Translations under genes and position numbers: made by a program | Notes under the pieces: model-generated | Databases searched by the model: none | Told to the model about the DNA's origin: nothing | The model's input: only the letters and a program-made list of their open reading frames with translations | Shown here: positions 45,296 through 53,978 of the stretch, piece after piece | How positions within the stretch are numbered: position 1 is the first letter of the stretch | How the letters are laid out: each line of letters begins with the position of its first letter | Assembly: GCF_003353055.1 (NCBI RefSeq) | Contig: NZ_QKWJ01000050.1 | Span: 370-54,347, forward strand | DNA length: 53,978 nt | DNA from: Cupriavidus lacunae | Lineage (GTDB): Bacteria; Pseudomonadota; Gammaproteobacteria; Burkholderiales; Burkholderiaceae | Direction of reading: 5' to 3'

Positions 45296-46384
45296 CTAGA
45301 AGATATGCTTAAGACCGGCCATGCCACCAAGTTGGTTGCCACCTGGGCTAGGATTGGTGCCCGGCTGCGCGCTTACTGAGAGTGCAAGATTGCCGCCGTT
45401 ATTGATATAGCCAGCCGTAATATAGGCAGAGGTACGCTTGGTGAAAGCGTAGGTACTCCGCGCGGCAAATAGCCAAGCCTTGTTCGAACTATTGTGATAT
45501 CGAAGGTTGAACGCTTCTACATCGACGCTGAGAGCCTGAGTAATTGGATACGAGACGCCGGTATAGAGGAGATCGCTGAGTGGCGTGGCACTTGCCTTAT
45601 TGTCGCGGCGTAGCCAACCGAGGCCGATCTTTGCTTTCCCGGCCATGAAGTAGCCATTCACAGAGAGGCGATCATCGGTAAGCGCGCTACTCGTCAACCC
45701 GGCAAATGCCCCCGGACCACCACGAAGCGAATCATAGGCGACGGCCGCGCCCCATTGCTGCGCATCATACTTGAGCATTGCCGACCATTCCCGGCACGCC
45801 CGATGATCAGCAGGGTTCTCGCCCGGGCAGTTGGCCCCGGCCGGTCCAGGACCGGCATTTACCGTATCCCGGCCGAAGCTGTACGTCGCGCCAATCGTCA
45901 ACCCTCCAAAAGTCCCTTTGTATGAAACCGCGTTGTCCGCGCGCGTATTCGGTATATAGTTGTCCAGCGAGCCCGAGCCGAAGATATTTGGACCCAGCAT
46001 ATCGGGTTCAGCGAGTGCCCAGAACAGCATGGTGTACTGTCTTCCGAGCGCTACCTGACCCCATCCCCCGGACAGGCCAACCAACGCCTGGCGCCCGAAG
46101 AGCCTGCCGCCCTGACTACTGCCCCCGTTGTCCGGCAAGAAGCCGGATTCGAGCCAGAAGAGAGCCTTCATGCCTGCACCCAAGTCCTCCGTTCCACGGA
46201 TCCCCCAGCGCGACGGCACCGTACTCGTCAGGCTTGGCATCTGAAAAACCTGATCCTTCGCCGCGCCGACGTTGTTGACATATTCCAACCCAGTGTCAAT
46301 AACCCCATACAGGGTCACTGATTGCGCCGAAGCTAGTGCCGGAATCAATGCGGCAATAAGTACTGCCACCTTCTTAGCTTTCAT
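45296..46384 (-). CDS. Gram-negative porin (OmpC-like, Burkholderiales type)
   Basis: A 362-residue outer-membrane trimeric porin. The signal peptide ends ALASAQ, then SVTLYGVIDTGLEYVNN starts the 16-strand barrel. SRWGIRGTEDLGAGMKALFWLESGF, FGRQALVGLSGGWGQVALGRQYT and the final LGGMAGLKHIF with terminal Phe are typical. It lets a small acid through the outer membrane. It lies between the reductase and esterase genes, which suggests it is tuned to the esterase product. Confidence 0.93.
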   Translation of the reverse strand: MKAKKVAVLIAALIPALASAQSVTLYGVIDTGLEYVNNVGAAKDQVFQMPSLTSTVPSRWGIRGTEDLGAGMKALFWLESGFLPDNGGSSQGGRLFGRQALVGLSGGWGQVALGRQYTMLFWALAEPDMLGPNIFGSGSLDNYIPNTRADNAVSYKGTFGGLTIGATYSFGRDTVNAGPGPAGANCPGENPADHRACREWSAMLKYDAQQWGAAVAYDSLRGGPGAFAGLTSSALTDDRLSVNGYFMAGKAKIGLGWLRRDNKASATPLSDLLYTGVSYPITQALSVDVEAFNLRYHNSSNKAWLFAARSTYAFTKRTSAYITAGYINNGGNLALSVSAQPGTNPSPGGNQLGGMAGLKHIF

Positions 46385-46500
46385 TTTGCCTCCCCTTTTA
46401 TAATTAGTTGCGCGAGCTCAGGCATCTATCAGATTGATATGCGCCTGAAACTACCGGGAGCGTTGGAATTGATCCGGTATTGCCCCCTACTGCTTGCCGC

Positions 46501-47448
46501 CTACAGGTCCAGCGTCAGGATCGGAGTCTTAGAGCGTGAGCAGCACGGCAGGAACTGGTCGTTTGCCGCGCGTTCCTCATCCGTCAGGTATGCGTCGCGG
46601 TGATCGGGTTGGCCTTCCAGCACGCGGGTGAGACACGTCCCGCAAATGCCTTGCTCGCACGAAGTCTGGATCTCGACGCCGCACGCACCAAGCGCCTCCA
46701 CCACGGTCTGCTCGGCTTTGACTGCTATGACTCTTCCAGAGCTTGCGAGCCTGACCTGAAACGCGTCACTCGCACCGACATATCCCTTCGGAGCAGTAAA
46801 GTACTCCCGGTGGAGGTTGGATTCAGCCCAGCCCGCGTTTCTCGCACGCGTCAGTACCGCATCGACGAAGCCCGATGGCCCGCAGACATAAACATGCTTG
46901 CCTGCATCGGGACCTGCGAGAATCGCCTCCAGATCGATACGCTCTCCAGGCGGAGCCGTATCGAAGTAGACACGCACGTGGTCCTTCATCTCGGGCCGCC
47001 TGAGTTGTTCGCGGAAGGCGGTTCGTTCCGGCGCACGCGTGCAGTAGTGAAACTCAAACGATGCCTCGAGATGAGTCAATCGTTCTGCCATGCAAAGTAT
47101 TGGCGTCACACCAATGCCGCCCGCGAGCAGTATCGAGTGTTTCGCCTCCTTGGCGAGCGGAAAGTGATTCCTGGGTTCGCTGATCTCGAGCTCCGCCCCT
47201 TCGACCTGAGCATGCATTGCAATCGAACCACCGCGGGAATTAGGGTCCCGGAGCACACCAAGGACATAGCGATGTGTATCGTTCGGATCGTTGCACAGGG
47301 AATACTGGCGTACCAAGCCGTTGCCAACGTGGACATCGATATGCGCGCCCGCAGAGAACGCGGGCAAGGACTTCCCGGTTGGGTCTACAAGCTCGAAGGC
47401 ACAAATATCCGTAGCCGTTTCGACCTTCTTCGCTAATTTCACTTTCAT
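46501..47448 (-). CDS. Phthalate dioxygenase reductase/VanB-type oxidoreductase
   Basis: A 315-residue class IA reductase. Order of domains: FMN binding (VRQYSLCND), NADH binding (LLAGGIGVTPILCM; VYVCGPSGFVDAV), and a C-terminal plant-type 2Fe-2S ferredoxin (TSCEQGICGTC then LPCCSRS). It passes electrons from NADH to a Rieske oxygenase. Its ATG overlaps the stop of the VanA-like gene (ATGA), so the two are coupled. It is the only reductase in the operon and may also serve the second oxygenase at 51.4 kb. Confidence 0.92.
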   Translation of the reverse strand: MKVKLAKKVETATDICAFELVDPTGKSLPAFSAGAHIDVHVGNGLVRQYSLCNDPNDTHRYVLGVLRDPNSRGGSIAMHAQVEGAELEISEPRNHFPLAKEAKHSILLAGGIGVTPILCMAERLTHLEASFEFHYCTRAPERTAFREQLRRPEMKDHVRVYFDTAPPGERIDLEAILAGPDAGKHVYVCGPSGFVDAVLTRARNAGWAESNLHREYFTAPKGYVGASDAFQVRLASSGRVIAVKAEQTVVEALGACGVEIQTSCEQGICGTCLTRVLEGQPDHRDAYLTDEERAANDQFLPCCSRSKTPILTLDL

Positions 47449-48500
47449 GATTGGCCGCCTATCTCTGTGACGCGCTCCGCCTCGATCAGGCGGAGGCGGT
47501 CAAGAATCCTCCGCGACTGCACCCCGCCACCATCAATATTGAGCATCAGCAGCTTGCGATGGGGATTCGTGGACACGTTCCGTTGTTGTGCCTCGAGCAT
47601 CTCCATGTCCTCCGCAAAGATCTTCCCCTGGCCCTCGCGAATAGTCGCCGTCAGGTTGGCATCATCGGGCTTGAAGTTGCGCGCCATGCCCCAGAAGTAC
47701 CAGATCGAGGATTCCGTTTCCGGCGTGATGAAGTCCACCACGATACTAGCGGCCTTATCCGTAGCGTCGGCGTGGTAGCCGCCTTTGCCAGCATGGGCGA
47801 CGCCGACTTCGATCATCACGTGGCTAGGTGGCGTGAACCGGCAAATCTGCCAGCGATCGCAAGGCACATCGTCCGCCAGACCGTTGCCGCGAAGCGCAGC
47901 GGACCAGAACGGTGGGGGCATAATGTTTTCCATGAACCGGCTTGTTACTACCGTTTCGCCTTCCGTCTTCGTGATGGGCGCAGCCTCCTCGATCTCACTC
48001 TGTCCGATGCTCGAGGCATGTACATAGGTCTCATGGGTGAGATCCATGAGATTGTCGATCATCAGACGATAGTCGCAGCCGATGTGATACATGCCGCCGC
48101 CATAAGCCCATTCCGGGTTTTCCGCCCACTCAAGGTGATGGATAGCAGCGGGATCCGCCAGTGCAGCATCCCCTGGCCACACCCAGACGAAGCCATAGCG
48201 CTCAACGGCCGGATAGCGGCGGATCTTTGGGAAGCCGCCCACACGCTGGCCAGGCATGCTCGCACATTTTCCTGAGCAATCTGCCGCGAGTCCGTGATAG
48301 CCGCAGACGATCTGCCGGTCACGCACGAAACCAAGCGACAGCGGTGCGCCGCGGTGGGGGCAGAAATCGTCCAGCGCAGTAACTTCGCCTTCCTGGGGCC
48401 GGAACAACACCATCTGCTCACCACAGATCTTGCGACCTAGCGGCTTCTCTGCGATCTCGTCCGGAGTACACGCAACATACCAAGCATTTTTCAGAAACAT
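47445..48500 (-). CDS. VanA-like Rieske oxygenase (aromatic O-demethylase subunit)
   Basis: A 351-residue Rieske non-haem iron oxygenase. MFLKNAWYVACTPDEI is the usual VanA-type start. The 2Fe-2S ligands are Cys47/His49 (CPHRGAPLSLG) and Cys66/His69 (CGYHG). The mononuclear iron motif is D153-x2-H156-x4-H161 in NLMDLTHETYVHASS. Enzymes of this group remove the methyl group of methoxybenzoates as formaldehyde, and a formaldehyde dehydrogenase gene lies 82 bases upstream, which supports that role. The substrate itself cannot be told. Confidence 0.88.
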   Translation of the reverse strand: MFLKNAWYVACTPDEIAEKPLGRKICGEQMVLFRPQEGEVTALDDFCPHRGAPLSLGFVRDRQIVCGYHGLAADCSGKCASMPGQRVGGFPKIRRYPAVERYGFVWVWPGDAALADPAAIHHLEWAENPEWAYGGGMYHIGCDYRLMIDNLMDLTHETYVHASSIGQSEIEEAAPITKTEGETVVTSRFMENIMPPPFWSAALRGNGLADDVPCDRWQICRFTPPSHVMIEVGVAHAGKGGYHADATDKAASIVVDFITPETESSIWYFWGMARNFKPDDANLTATIREGQGKIFAEDMEMLEAQQRNVSTNPHRKLLMLNIDGGGVQSRRILDRLRLIEAERVTEIGGQS

Positions 48501-48582
48501 CTTTCATCCTCATTCGGGCCCATCGCCCTCAAGAATTCCGCGCGGTCACGCGCCGGGGCGCGTGACGCAACGCAGTTCTTCG

Positions 48583-49779
48583 TCAGCTAGCGAGCAGTCC
48601 ATGCGGGTCGATGACAAACTTCTTCGGCACGCCGGAATCAAATTGCAGATAGCCTTGCGGTGCCTCGTCGAGTGTGATCACCTGCACGTTGACGATGTCA
48701 GCAATCTTGATTCGATCCCATAGAATGGCCTGCATTAGGTTCCGGTTGTATTTCATGACCGGCGTTTGCCCTGTGAAAAAGCTGTGCGACTTTGCCCAAC
48801 CGAGGCCGAATCGAACCGACAGGCTGCCCCGCTGCGCCGCTGCGTCCGTTGCGCCAGGATCTTCCGTCACGTACAACCCCGGAATGCCAATCTTGCCGGC
48901 GGCCCGCGTGACTTCCATCAGTGAGTTGAGGACCGTTGCAGGAGCTTCTTGATGCGAGCCGCTATGACCGTGGCCACGCGCCTCGAAGCCGACACAGTCG
49001 ATAGCACAATCCACCTGCGGCTCGCCCAAGATGGCAGCAATCTGGTCCGCGAGCGAAGCGTCTTCGGACAAGTCCACGGTGTGAAAACCGACCTTGCGCG
49101 CGTGTGCGAGCCGAACCTTATTAACGTCGCCGACGATCGTGACTGCTGCGCCAAGAAGGCGGGCCGACGCAGCCGCGGCCAACCCGACCGGGCCCGCGCC
49201 AGCCACATATACCGTCGAGCCGGGACGGACGCCGGCGGTCACAGCTCCGTGGTACCCGGTCGGCAGAATGTCCGACAGGCATGTCAGGTCCCGAATCTTC
49301 TCCATGGCCTGTTCGCGATCGGGAAATTTCAGCAAATTGAAATCCGCATACGGCACCATCACATACTCGGCTTGCCCCCCGATCCAGCCCCCCATGTCGA
49401 CATAGCCATAAGCACCACCTGGCCGTGCAAGGTTGACGCTCAGGCAAACGCCAGTGTTCATCTCCTTGCACATCGGGCAACGCCCACACGCGACATTGAA
49501 CGGCACCGACACAATGTCACCCGTCTGCAGCGTGGTGACATCCGAGCCTACTTCGACTACTTCCCCGGTGATTTCGTGGCCGAGCACGAGGCCCGCAGGA
49601 GCGGTCGTGCGGCCCCGCACCATATGCTGATCTGAGCCGCAGATGTTGGTCGACACCACACGGAGCACTACTCCGTGGTTCGCCTTGCGACCGCTCGGCT
49701 CGACCAATTCCGGAAAGGCAATTGACTGGACTTCTACCTTGCCTGGGGCGACATAAACAACACCTCGGTTACCTGACAT
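48583..49779 (-). CDS. fdhA: Glutathione-independent formaldehyde dehydrogenase
   Basis: A 398-residue zinc-containing medium-chain dehydrogenase, close along its whole length to the Pseudomonas putida enzyme. VVSTNICGSDQHMVRGRTTA binds the catalytic zinc, ACGRCPMCKEMNTGVC the structural zinc, TVYVAGAGPVGLAAAASARL the NAD, and GRFGLGW-type SVRFGLGWAKSHSFFTGQTP is typical. It oxidises formaldehyde to formate without a thiol cofactor. ATG 49779 has GGAG 6 bases upstream; a GTG 12 bases earlier is less likely. Its place beside the VanA-like gene implies it handles demethylation product. Confidence 0.93.
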   Translation of the reverse strand: MSGNRGVVYVAPGKVEVQSIAFPELVEPSGRKANHGVVLRVVSTNICGSDQHMVRGRTTAPAGLVLGHEITGEVVEVGSDVTTLQTGDIVSVPFNVACGRCPMCKEMNTGVCLSVNLARPGGAYGYVDMGGWIGGQAEYVMVPYADFNLLKFPDREQAMEKIRDLTCLSDILPTGYHGAVTAGVRPGSTVYVAGAGPVGLAAAASARLLGAAVTIVGDVNKVRLAHARKVGFHTVDLSEDASLADQIAAILGEPQVDCAIDCVGFEARGHGHSGSHQEAPATVLNSLMEVTRAAGKIGIPGLYVTEDPGATDAAAQRGSLSVRFGLGWAKSHSFFTGQTPVMKYNRNLMQAILWDRIKIADIVNVQVITLDEAPQGYLQFDSGVPKKFVIDPHGLLAS

Positions 49780-49872
49780 CTCTATCTCCACTGTATGACT
49801 GACAACAATGCACGCAAGCAGCTATCCTGCGGCCTGCGGTAAATTCGCTGCCGCTCTAATTGAGCAGTTCGA

Positions 49873-51234
49873 TTACGTAGCAGCGGCGCCTTGGGGCTTG
49901 CAGTGAGCGTCAACGACGCCTGCGGGAATCCTTGCGAAGGTGATCGAAACTGCGACCGCCGCCGCCAGTAATGGCGCAGCGAAGAGGAAATACAGATGGC
50001 CAATCGCCCACCCACCGTCAATCAGCAGTCCCACCGTTAGCGGCGCGAGAATGGCGCCGATGCGTCCCATGCCGATCGCCCAACCCATGCCCGTCGCCCG
50101 CGCCTCAATCGGATAGAGAAGTGGCGCCAGGGAATACAGCCCACCGATGCAGCCGGATATAGTTGCGCCGATCACGAGGGCGACGATCATGGAAACCTCA
50201 AGCGAGGAAGTCACGAAGCCGAACAGCACGAGCGACAGGGCTCCGCTGGCGATGTACGTGTACAACAGCGACCGCAACCGGATTCGCGGCGATAGCACGC
50301 TGAACACTATGCAGCCGAGCATCCCGCCGACATTGAGTAGAACACCTCCTGTGATGCCCTGCGAAGCCGACATCCCAGCCTGCACCAAGAGCTTCGGCGT
50401 CCAGCTCATGACGAAGTAGAAGCTGGCCATCACGAGGAAGAATGCAGCCCAAATCATTAGCGTTCGCAGCACCAGCGCCGGAGATAGAAGCGCTACGAAC
50501 CCAGAGCGCCGATCCATCGCGGCAGCGTCCTGTAGAGCAGCCGCGGGCAGCGCGTCCGCAGGCAAATGACCCATACGCTTCAGGATCTTATTTACCTTTT
50601 CGAGCGCACCTTGGGGGCGCTTGATCACGATGTGGTCGAGCGACTCGGGCAGCCAGGCCAGTACGAGCGGCAACGTCGACACGGTGGCCAGACCGCCGAA
50701 CAGGAACACGCTTCTCCAGCCAAAGCGCGTCAGTAAGAGTGCGGCGATGATGCCGCCGATCGTTGCTCCCAGGGCATATCCAGTCGACTGCATACTGATG
50801 GCGGCGCTACGCCAGCGATTTGGAGAGTACTCAGCCGTAATCACGGTAAGGCTAGCCAGCATCCCGCCGATGCCTACACCGGTGAATGCACGAAGCGCGG
50901 CTAACTGGTCGGGGCTTTGCGCGAGCGCCGAGAGCAACATGCCTGCCGCAATGATCAGCAAGGAAGCCAGAATGATGGTTCTGCGGCCAAAGCGGTCGGC
51001 CAGCGGGGCGAGAAAGAGCGAGCCGGCTCCCATGCCCAGCAGGCCGGCGCTCAACAGAATGCCGACCTGCTTGCCGTTCAGATGCCATTCGGCCGAAGCG
51101 TGTGCGGCCGTGAATGCCATCGCCAGCACATCGAAGCCGTCGAGCATATTTAGGACAACACATACCGTTACGGCAATGATTTGAAAGCGGGACATCGGGC
51201 TTTCGTCAATGGCCTTTCGCACATCGAGTATCAT
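49873..51234 (-). CDS. MFS transporter, AAHS type
   Basis: A 453-residue, 12-helix transporter. NMLDGFDVLAMAFTA carries the DGxD motif of aromatic acid:H+ symporters, APLADRFGRRTIIL is the loop 2-3 signature, and AFTGVGIGGMLASL and LPESLDHIVIKRP are typical of the family. The start at 51234 has the strong AGGAGGAG. It should import the aromatic acid released by the esterase. It is clearly different from the transporter at 2.2-3.6 kb and not a recent copy. Confidence 0.9.
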   Translation of the reverse strand: MILDVRKAIDESPMSRFQIIAVTVCVVLNMLDGFDVLAMAFTAAHASAEWHLNGKQVGILLSAGLLGMGAGSLFLAPLADRFGRRTIILASLLIIAAGMLLSALAQSPDQLAALRAFTGVGIGGMLASLTVITAEYSPNRWRSAAISMQSTGYALGATIGGIIAALLLTRFGWRSVFLFGGLATVSTLPLVLAWLPESLDHIVIKRPQGALEKVNKILKRMGHLPADALPAAALQDAAAMDRRSGFVALLSPALVLRTLMIWAAFFLVMASFYFVMSWTPKLLVQAGMSASQGITGGVLLNVGGMLGCIVFSVLSPRIRLRSLLYTYIASGALSLVLFGFVTSSLEVSMIVALVIGATISGCIGGLYSLAPLLYPIEARATGMGWAIGMGRIGAILAPLTVGLLIDGGWAIGHLYFLFAAPLLAAAVAVSITFARIPAGVVDAHCKPQGAAAT

Positions 51235-51378
51235 GGTCTCCTCCTGAGCGGGCGCGTCGAAGCCTCGACTTGCTGGCGTCGACACCACGGTCTTTGGTTA
51301 TTTAGGTTCATTGCTGGACGAGCTGGCGCTTCGCGCCGTCTTGCCGTATCGATTTGTACGGTGTCCGTGAGGTCGGGA

Positions 51379-52401
51379 CTAGCTAGCCTGCTTGGCGGTC
51401 AATGCTGCGATAATGCGGCGAGCTCGGTTCGCTCCTGCGTCGACGTGTATGTCGATCTGTGGCTGGGTTCCGAAGCGGCACATGTTTTGGTGCTGCGCTT
51501 CGATTACGACTTTGTCCTCCTCGAAGGTCAACGCTGTCTGCTCATAAACCACATCCAGATTGCTGCTGCCGGATGGCGGCCGGTTTGTTGCAACGGTCCA
51601 GAAATAGTGCGCGGTCGTATCGGTCTCTGGCGTAATGCAATGAAGACCACGCATGTGGAAACCGCCACGATCCTGGTCACCCAGCGACTCCGTCCCAGCA
51701 TCCACTGCGCCTGTCCAGATCCGAATCTGATTGACATCGAACTCAATCTCCTGCCAGCGGTCGATCCGGTCGCGGAAACCCCAGGCATCCGCATAAGTCT
51801 TCGGCGCCTCTGAGTTCATCATGTGCCGGACGATCCGTACCGCGTTGCCGGTGCCTTCCACCTTCATCTCTGCGTTCATATGCACGGACGGATTGCCACC
51901 AATCGTTCGCAAATGGACGTAACCGAGATGGCTTAGATCTAGCAGGTTGTCGTGGATTAGCTGGTATGGCGCTTGATAGTGAACTACGCCACCTCGATAC
52001 TCGTAGCGTTCGTCGTTATGCCAGCGATATGCGGGAGGCTCGCTATCGGGTTCGCTGTCGGGATGGGCGCCAAACCATATCCACAAGATCTTGTCCCTTT
52101 CCATCACGGGAAAGCTTGCAACCCGAGCCTTTTCGGGGATGCGAGCTTGACCCGGGATTTCCAGGCATTTTCCTTGCGGGGAGAACAGCAAGCCGTGGTA
52201 CCCGCACCGGATACCACTTTCTTCCACGGTGCCGCATGACAGCGGCAAAGACCGATGGCAGCAACGATCTTCCAGTGCGCCCGCGACACCGTCGGCGCTG
52301 CGGAACAGCACCAGGTGCTGGTTGAGCAATGTGCGCGCAAGTGGCTTGTCGGTCAGTTCCCATGAAAAACCGCCGGCATACCACTGGTTGAGTGCAAACA
52401 T
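51379..52401 (-). CDS. Second VanA-like Rieske oxygenase
   Basis: A 340-residue Rieske oxygenase. MFALNQWYAGGFSWELTDKP is the start. The cluster ligands are Cys47/His49 (RCCHRSLPLS) and Cys66/His69 (CGYHG), and the iron site D155-x2-H158-x4-H163 is in DNLLDLSHLGYVH. It is first in the seven-gene minus-strand operon, with AAGGAGA before ATG 52401. It has no reductase of its own beside it. It is only distantly similar to the oxygenase at 47.4 kb, so it probably acts on a different position or intermediate. Confidence 0.88.
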   Translation of the reverse strand: MFALNQWYAGGFSWELTDKPLARTLLNQHLVLFRSADGVAGALEDRCCHRSLPLSCGTVEESGIRCGYHGLLFSPQGKCLEIPGQARIPEKARVASFPVMERDKILWIWFGAHPDSEPDSEPPAYRWHNDERYEYRGGVVHYQAPYQLIHDNLLDLSHLGYVHLRTIGGNPSVHMNAEMKVEGTGNAVRIVRHMMNSEAPKTYADAWGFRDRIDRWQEIEFDVNQIRIWTGAVDAGTESLGDQDRGGFHMRGLHCITPETDTTAHYFWTVATNRPPSGSSNLDVVYEQTALTFEEDKVVIEAQHQNMCRFGTQPQIDIHVDAGANRARRIIAALTAKQAS

Positions 52402-52478
52402 GGTGTCTCCTTGTGAGGGTGCGTCAGCCATGGCGCGCCCGGCCCTATCTGTCGAATAGGAGCGCTTTCCAGTTGACG

Positions 52479-52512
52479 TTCAGTGTACTCAATCTGAGAT
52501 TCAGTATACTCA
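52479..52512. promoter_or_regulatory. Paired operator-like repeats in the marR/oxygenase gap
   Basis: TTCAGTGTACTCA (52,479-52,491) and TTCAGTATACTCA (52,500-52,512) are direct repeats spaced exactly 21 bases, two helical turns; each has a near-palindromic AGTATACT core. They lie between the MarR gene and the first oxygenase gene and are candidate binding sites controlling the operon. Confidence 0.6.
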
Positions 52513-52538
52513 TCATCAACCGTGCACGAAAGAATTTT

Positions 52539-52570
52539 TTGCTGGACCGGTACTAGGTATTAATACCTAG
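52539..52570 (+). promoter_or_regulatory. Probable marR promoter with a perfect palindrome
   Basis: TTGCTG (52,539-52,544), a 16-base spacer and TAATAC (52,561-52,566) could drive marR. The perfect 18-base palindrome CTAGGTATTAATACCTAG (52,553-52,570) covers the -10, as expected for autorepression by a MarR dimer. Confidence 0.6.
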
Positions 52571-52594
52571 CACTCAAATTTCAGGGGAAGGGCC

Positions 52595-53125
52595 ATGAAT
52601 CGCCAGACTGCATCATCCAGCCGCACCAAAAGGCCGAGCGGACCCGAAGAGGAGTTGTCGACAGATCTCTATGACCAGCCCGGCCACCTGATCCGCCGTG
52701 CCCATCAGATCTCCGTCTCGATGTTCCATGCCGTGATAGGACAAGAAGTAACACCGATCCAATACGGTGCTCTGCGCATCCTGCAGGATCATCCAGATAT
52801 TGATCAGGTCACACTTGCGAAGATGTGTGCCCTAGACAATTCCACCACCGCATCGCTCGCAGTCCGCTTGGAGGAGCGAGGGCTGGTGGAGCGCTTCGTG
52901 CCGCCGGAGAACAAACGCTATCGACTACTGCGACTCACTCGTGCCGGGGCCGAGCTTTTGGAAGAGCTTGTGCCGTCCGTGCATGAACTGCGCCATCGGT
53001 TGCTCGACCCGCTGACGAAAGAGGAGCAGGCCACGTTTCTTGCCCTCCTCTCGAAATTTGTCCGATTGAACAACGAGAAGAGCCGGGCACCGCTTCGCCG
53101 CGAGCTTGGGGAATCCGACCGCTAA
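52595..53125 (+). CDS. MarR-family transcriptional regulator
   Basis: A 176-residue winged-helix regulator. EVTPIQYGALRILQDHPDID starts the domain; QVTLAKMCALDNSTTASLAV is the recognition region; RLEERGLVERFVPPENKRYR is the wing with the usual basic residues, followed by LLRLTRAG. It is divergent from the oxygenase operon and separated from it by operator-like sequences, so it most likely represses that operon until an aromatic acid or its CoA ester binds. The ATG follows AGGGGAAGG. Confidence 0.9.
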   Translation: MNRQTASSSRTKRPSGPEEELSTDLYDQPGHLIRRAHQISVSMFHAVIGQEVTPIQYGALRILQDHPDIDQVTLAKMCALDNSTTASLAVRLEERGLVERFVPPENKRYRLLRLTRAGAELLEELVPSVHELRHRLLDPLTKEEQATFLALLSKFVRLNNEKSRAPLRRELGESDR

Positions 53126-53978
53126 TCGTTCTACTTGAAGTACGGCATGTGAACTACCTGGATGATTGCTTATATATCGATAAGCTGCACCCCTCATTCA
53201 AGCTGCGCTCAACTTGCGCCGATGCTGCCGGTACCGCGGAGCATTGCTATAGATCCCCGGGGGCACAGGATTCAGTCGCATTCTTGCGGCACGTCACGCT
53301 CAGTCTGACAACGATTTTGATGTCGTTGGACGCTCGGTCGGTGTCGGCGTACGTCGTCGTTCTCAACGCCCTGGCGTGCGGTTACGACGCGCTTGAGTTG
53401 ATGGATAGCCCTCAGGGTTGACTTGCTGAGATGGACCCGATACTCGCCCTTCGGCGACACGGAGTATCGTGGTGGCCCTCGGATTGGACGGCTGCGAAGG
53501 CTATCCCGGCGTCTTCCACCCGTTTGGTGGGTACGGCGAGAATTGCCGGATTGGCAATGGGCACGTTCAGCCGACAGATGCCCCGGCTTCGCATTGGCAG
53601 AGAGGGACGCGCTGGCCGAGAGGATCGTCGACATGGCCCGCTGATCGATGGCGGGGTGGACATAGGCAGGCTATTTCGCCAAAGCCTTGTGGGGCCGAGG
53701 ATGCTCAGTTACGGGACTTCCCTCGATGAAAGCCGTAGGAGCAATGCGGAAAGAGGCGACGTTAGTTTGAGGGGACATGCCTCGACCGCAGTCGCCCGAC
53801 TCTGTTCGAAAGGAGGGAAACACGCTGCTTTCTCTCCGATATTCCTCATCTTAGCGCATGCGGTTTTACACATCTCTGACCTTCCAAAGCGACCAGAGCG
53901 CCCAGGAAAAGCGTTTACTTTCAACGAGTTGAAGCGGCACTTGTAAACTCTCTAAGTCTCGCGTTTACTGTCGCATTT
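53126..53978. other. Gap without a recognised gene at the window end
   Basis: These 853 bases follow marR. Several overlapping frames of 70-170 codons exist on both strands, but none has a family motif I recognise. A minus-strand stretch near 53,500-53,600 (NVPIANPAILAVPTKRVEDA) looks protein-like and may be a relic. No terminator or insertion-sequence end is clear. Confidence 0.4.

Overview
The window looks like an accessory catabolic island of a high-GC betaproteobacterium, most likely Burkholderiales of the Cupriavidus/Ralstonia type. The clues are a Bug/TctC periplasmic binding protein, a split pntAa-pntAb-pntB transhydrogenase, GST-kappa/DsbA-type isomerases, AAHS aromatic-acid transporters, a Burkholderia-type porin and KfrA/H-NS plasmid-type proteins. 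This taxonomic call is inferred from gene content only. No rRNA, tRNA or CRISPR array was seen.

Layout. 1-1.25 kb is mobile-element and gene debris: an IS110 transposase start, a pRiA4b-like fragment, a recombinase fragment and the first codons of a BKACE gene. 1.3-4.1 kb (minus) is a tautomerase - AAHS transporter - SDR operon. 4.6-11.2 kb (plus) holds a broken SDR, a serine-hydrolase lipoprotein, a Bug protein, a flavin reductase, an unusual SDR, a nitronate monooxygenase and an isomerase. 11.3-12.2 kb is a scrambled gshA remnant and an IS110 tail. 12.2-14.6 kb (minus) is an acyl-CoA ligase, an internally deleted enoyl-CoA hydratase and a truncated 3-hydroxyacyl-CoA dehydrogenase. 14.8-17.7 kb is pnt. 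17.9-22.1 kb (minus) is an isomerase, a thiolase, a second unusual SDR and a TetR regulator. 22.7-26.2 kb (plus) is an acyl-CoA ligase and an acyl-CoA dehydrogenase. 26.4-30.6 kb is a second TetR and an NmrA-like gene split by an IS21-family element with a 7-bp target duplication. 30.8-33.8 kb is an AraC regulator, an intact BKACE gene and a second tautomerase. This last locus duplicates the left-hand one but has lost the transporter and SDR.

34-42.7 kb is a nested mobile region: an H-NS-like gene overlapping kfrA, then a Tn3-family element with 38-bp terminal repeats. Its single transposase gene carries an amber stop and is split by a 3.5-kb insert encoding two tyrosine recombinases arranged like TnpA/TnpB of Tn554. 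43.4-53.1 kb is a coherent minus-strand operon (Rieske oxygenase, AAHS transporter, formaldehyde dehydrogenase, VanA-like oxygenase, VanB-like reductase, porin, tannase-family esterase) divergent from a MarR regulator. It reads as uptake, ester cleavage and O-demethylation of a methoxylated aromatic acid, with disposal of the formaldehyde released.

The most distinctive system is in the left half. Three paralogues of one SDR family (one broken), all lacking the catalytic Ser and Tyr, each sit behind a near-identical promoter (TTGAC[A/T], 17-bp spacer, TAnnnT) followed by an AAACGnnCGTTT-like palindrome. The same promoter-operator precedes the acyl-CoA ligase/dehydrogenase pair, and a matching palindrome lies in front of the tetR gene between them. 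This predicts one TetR-controlled regulon that ties the scattered operons into a single acyl-CoA degradation pathway.
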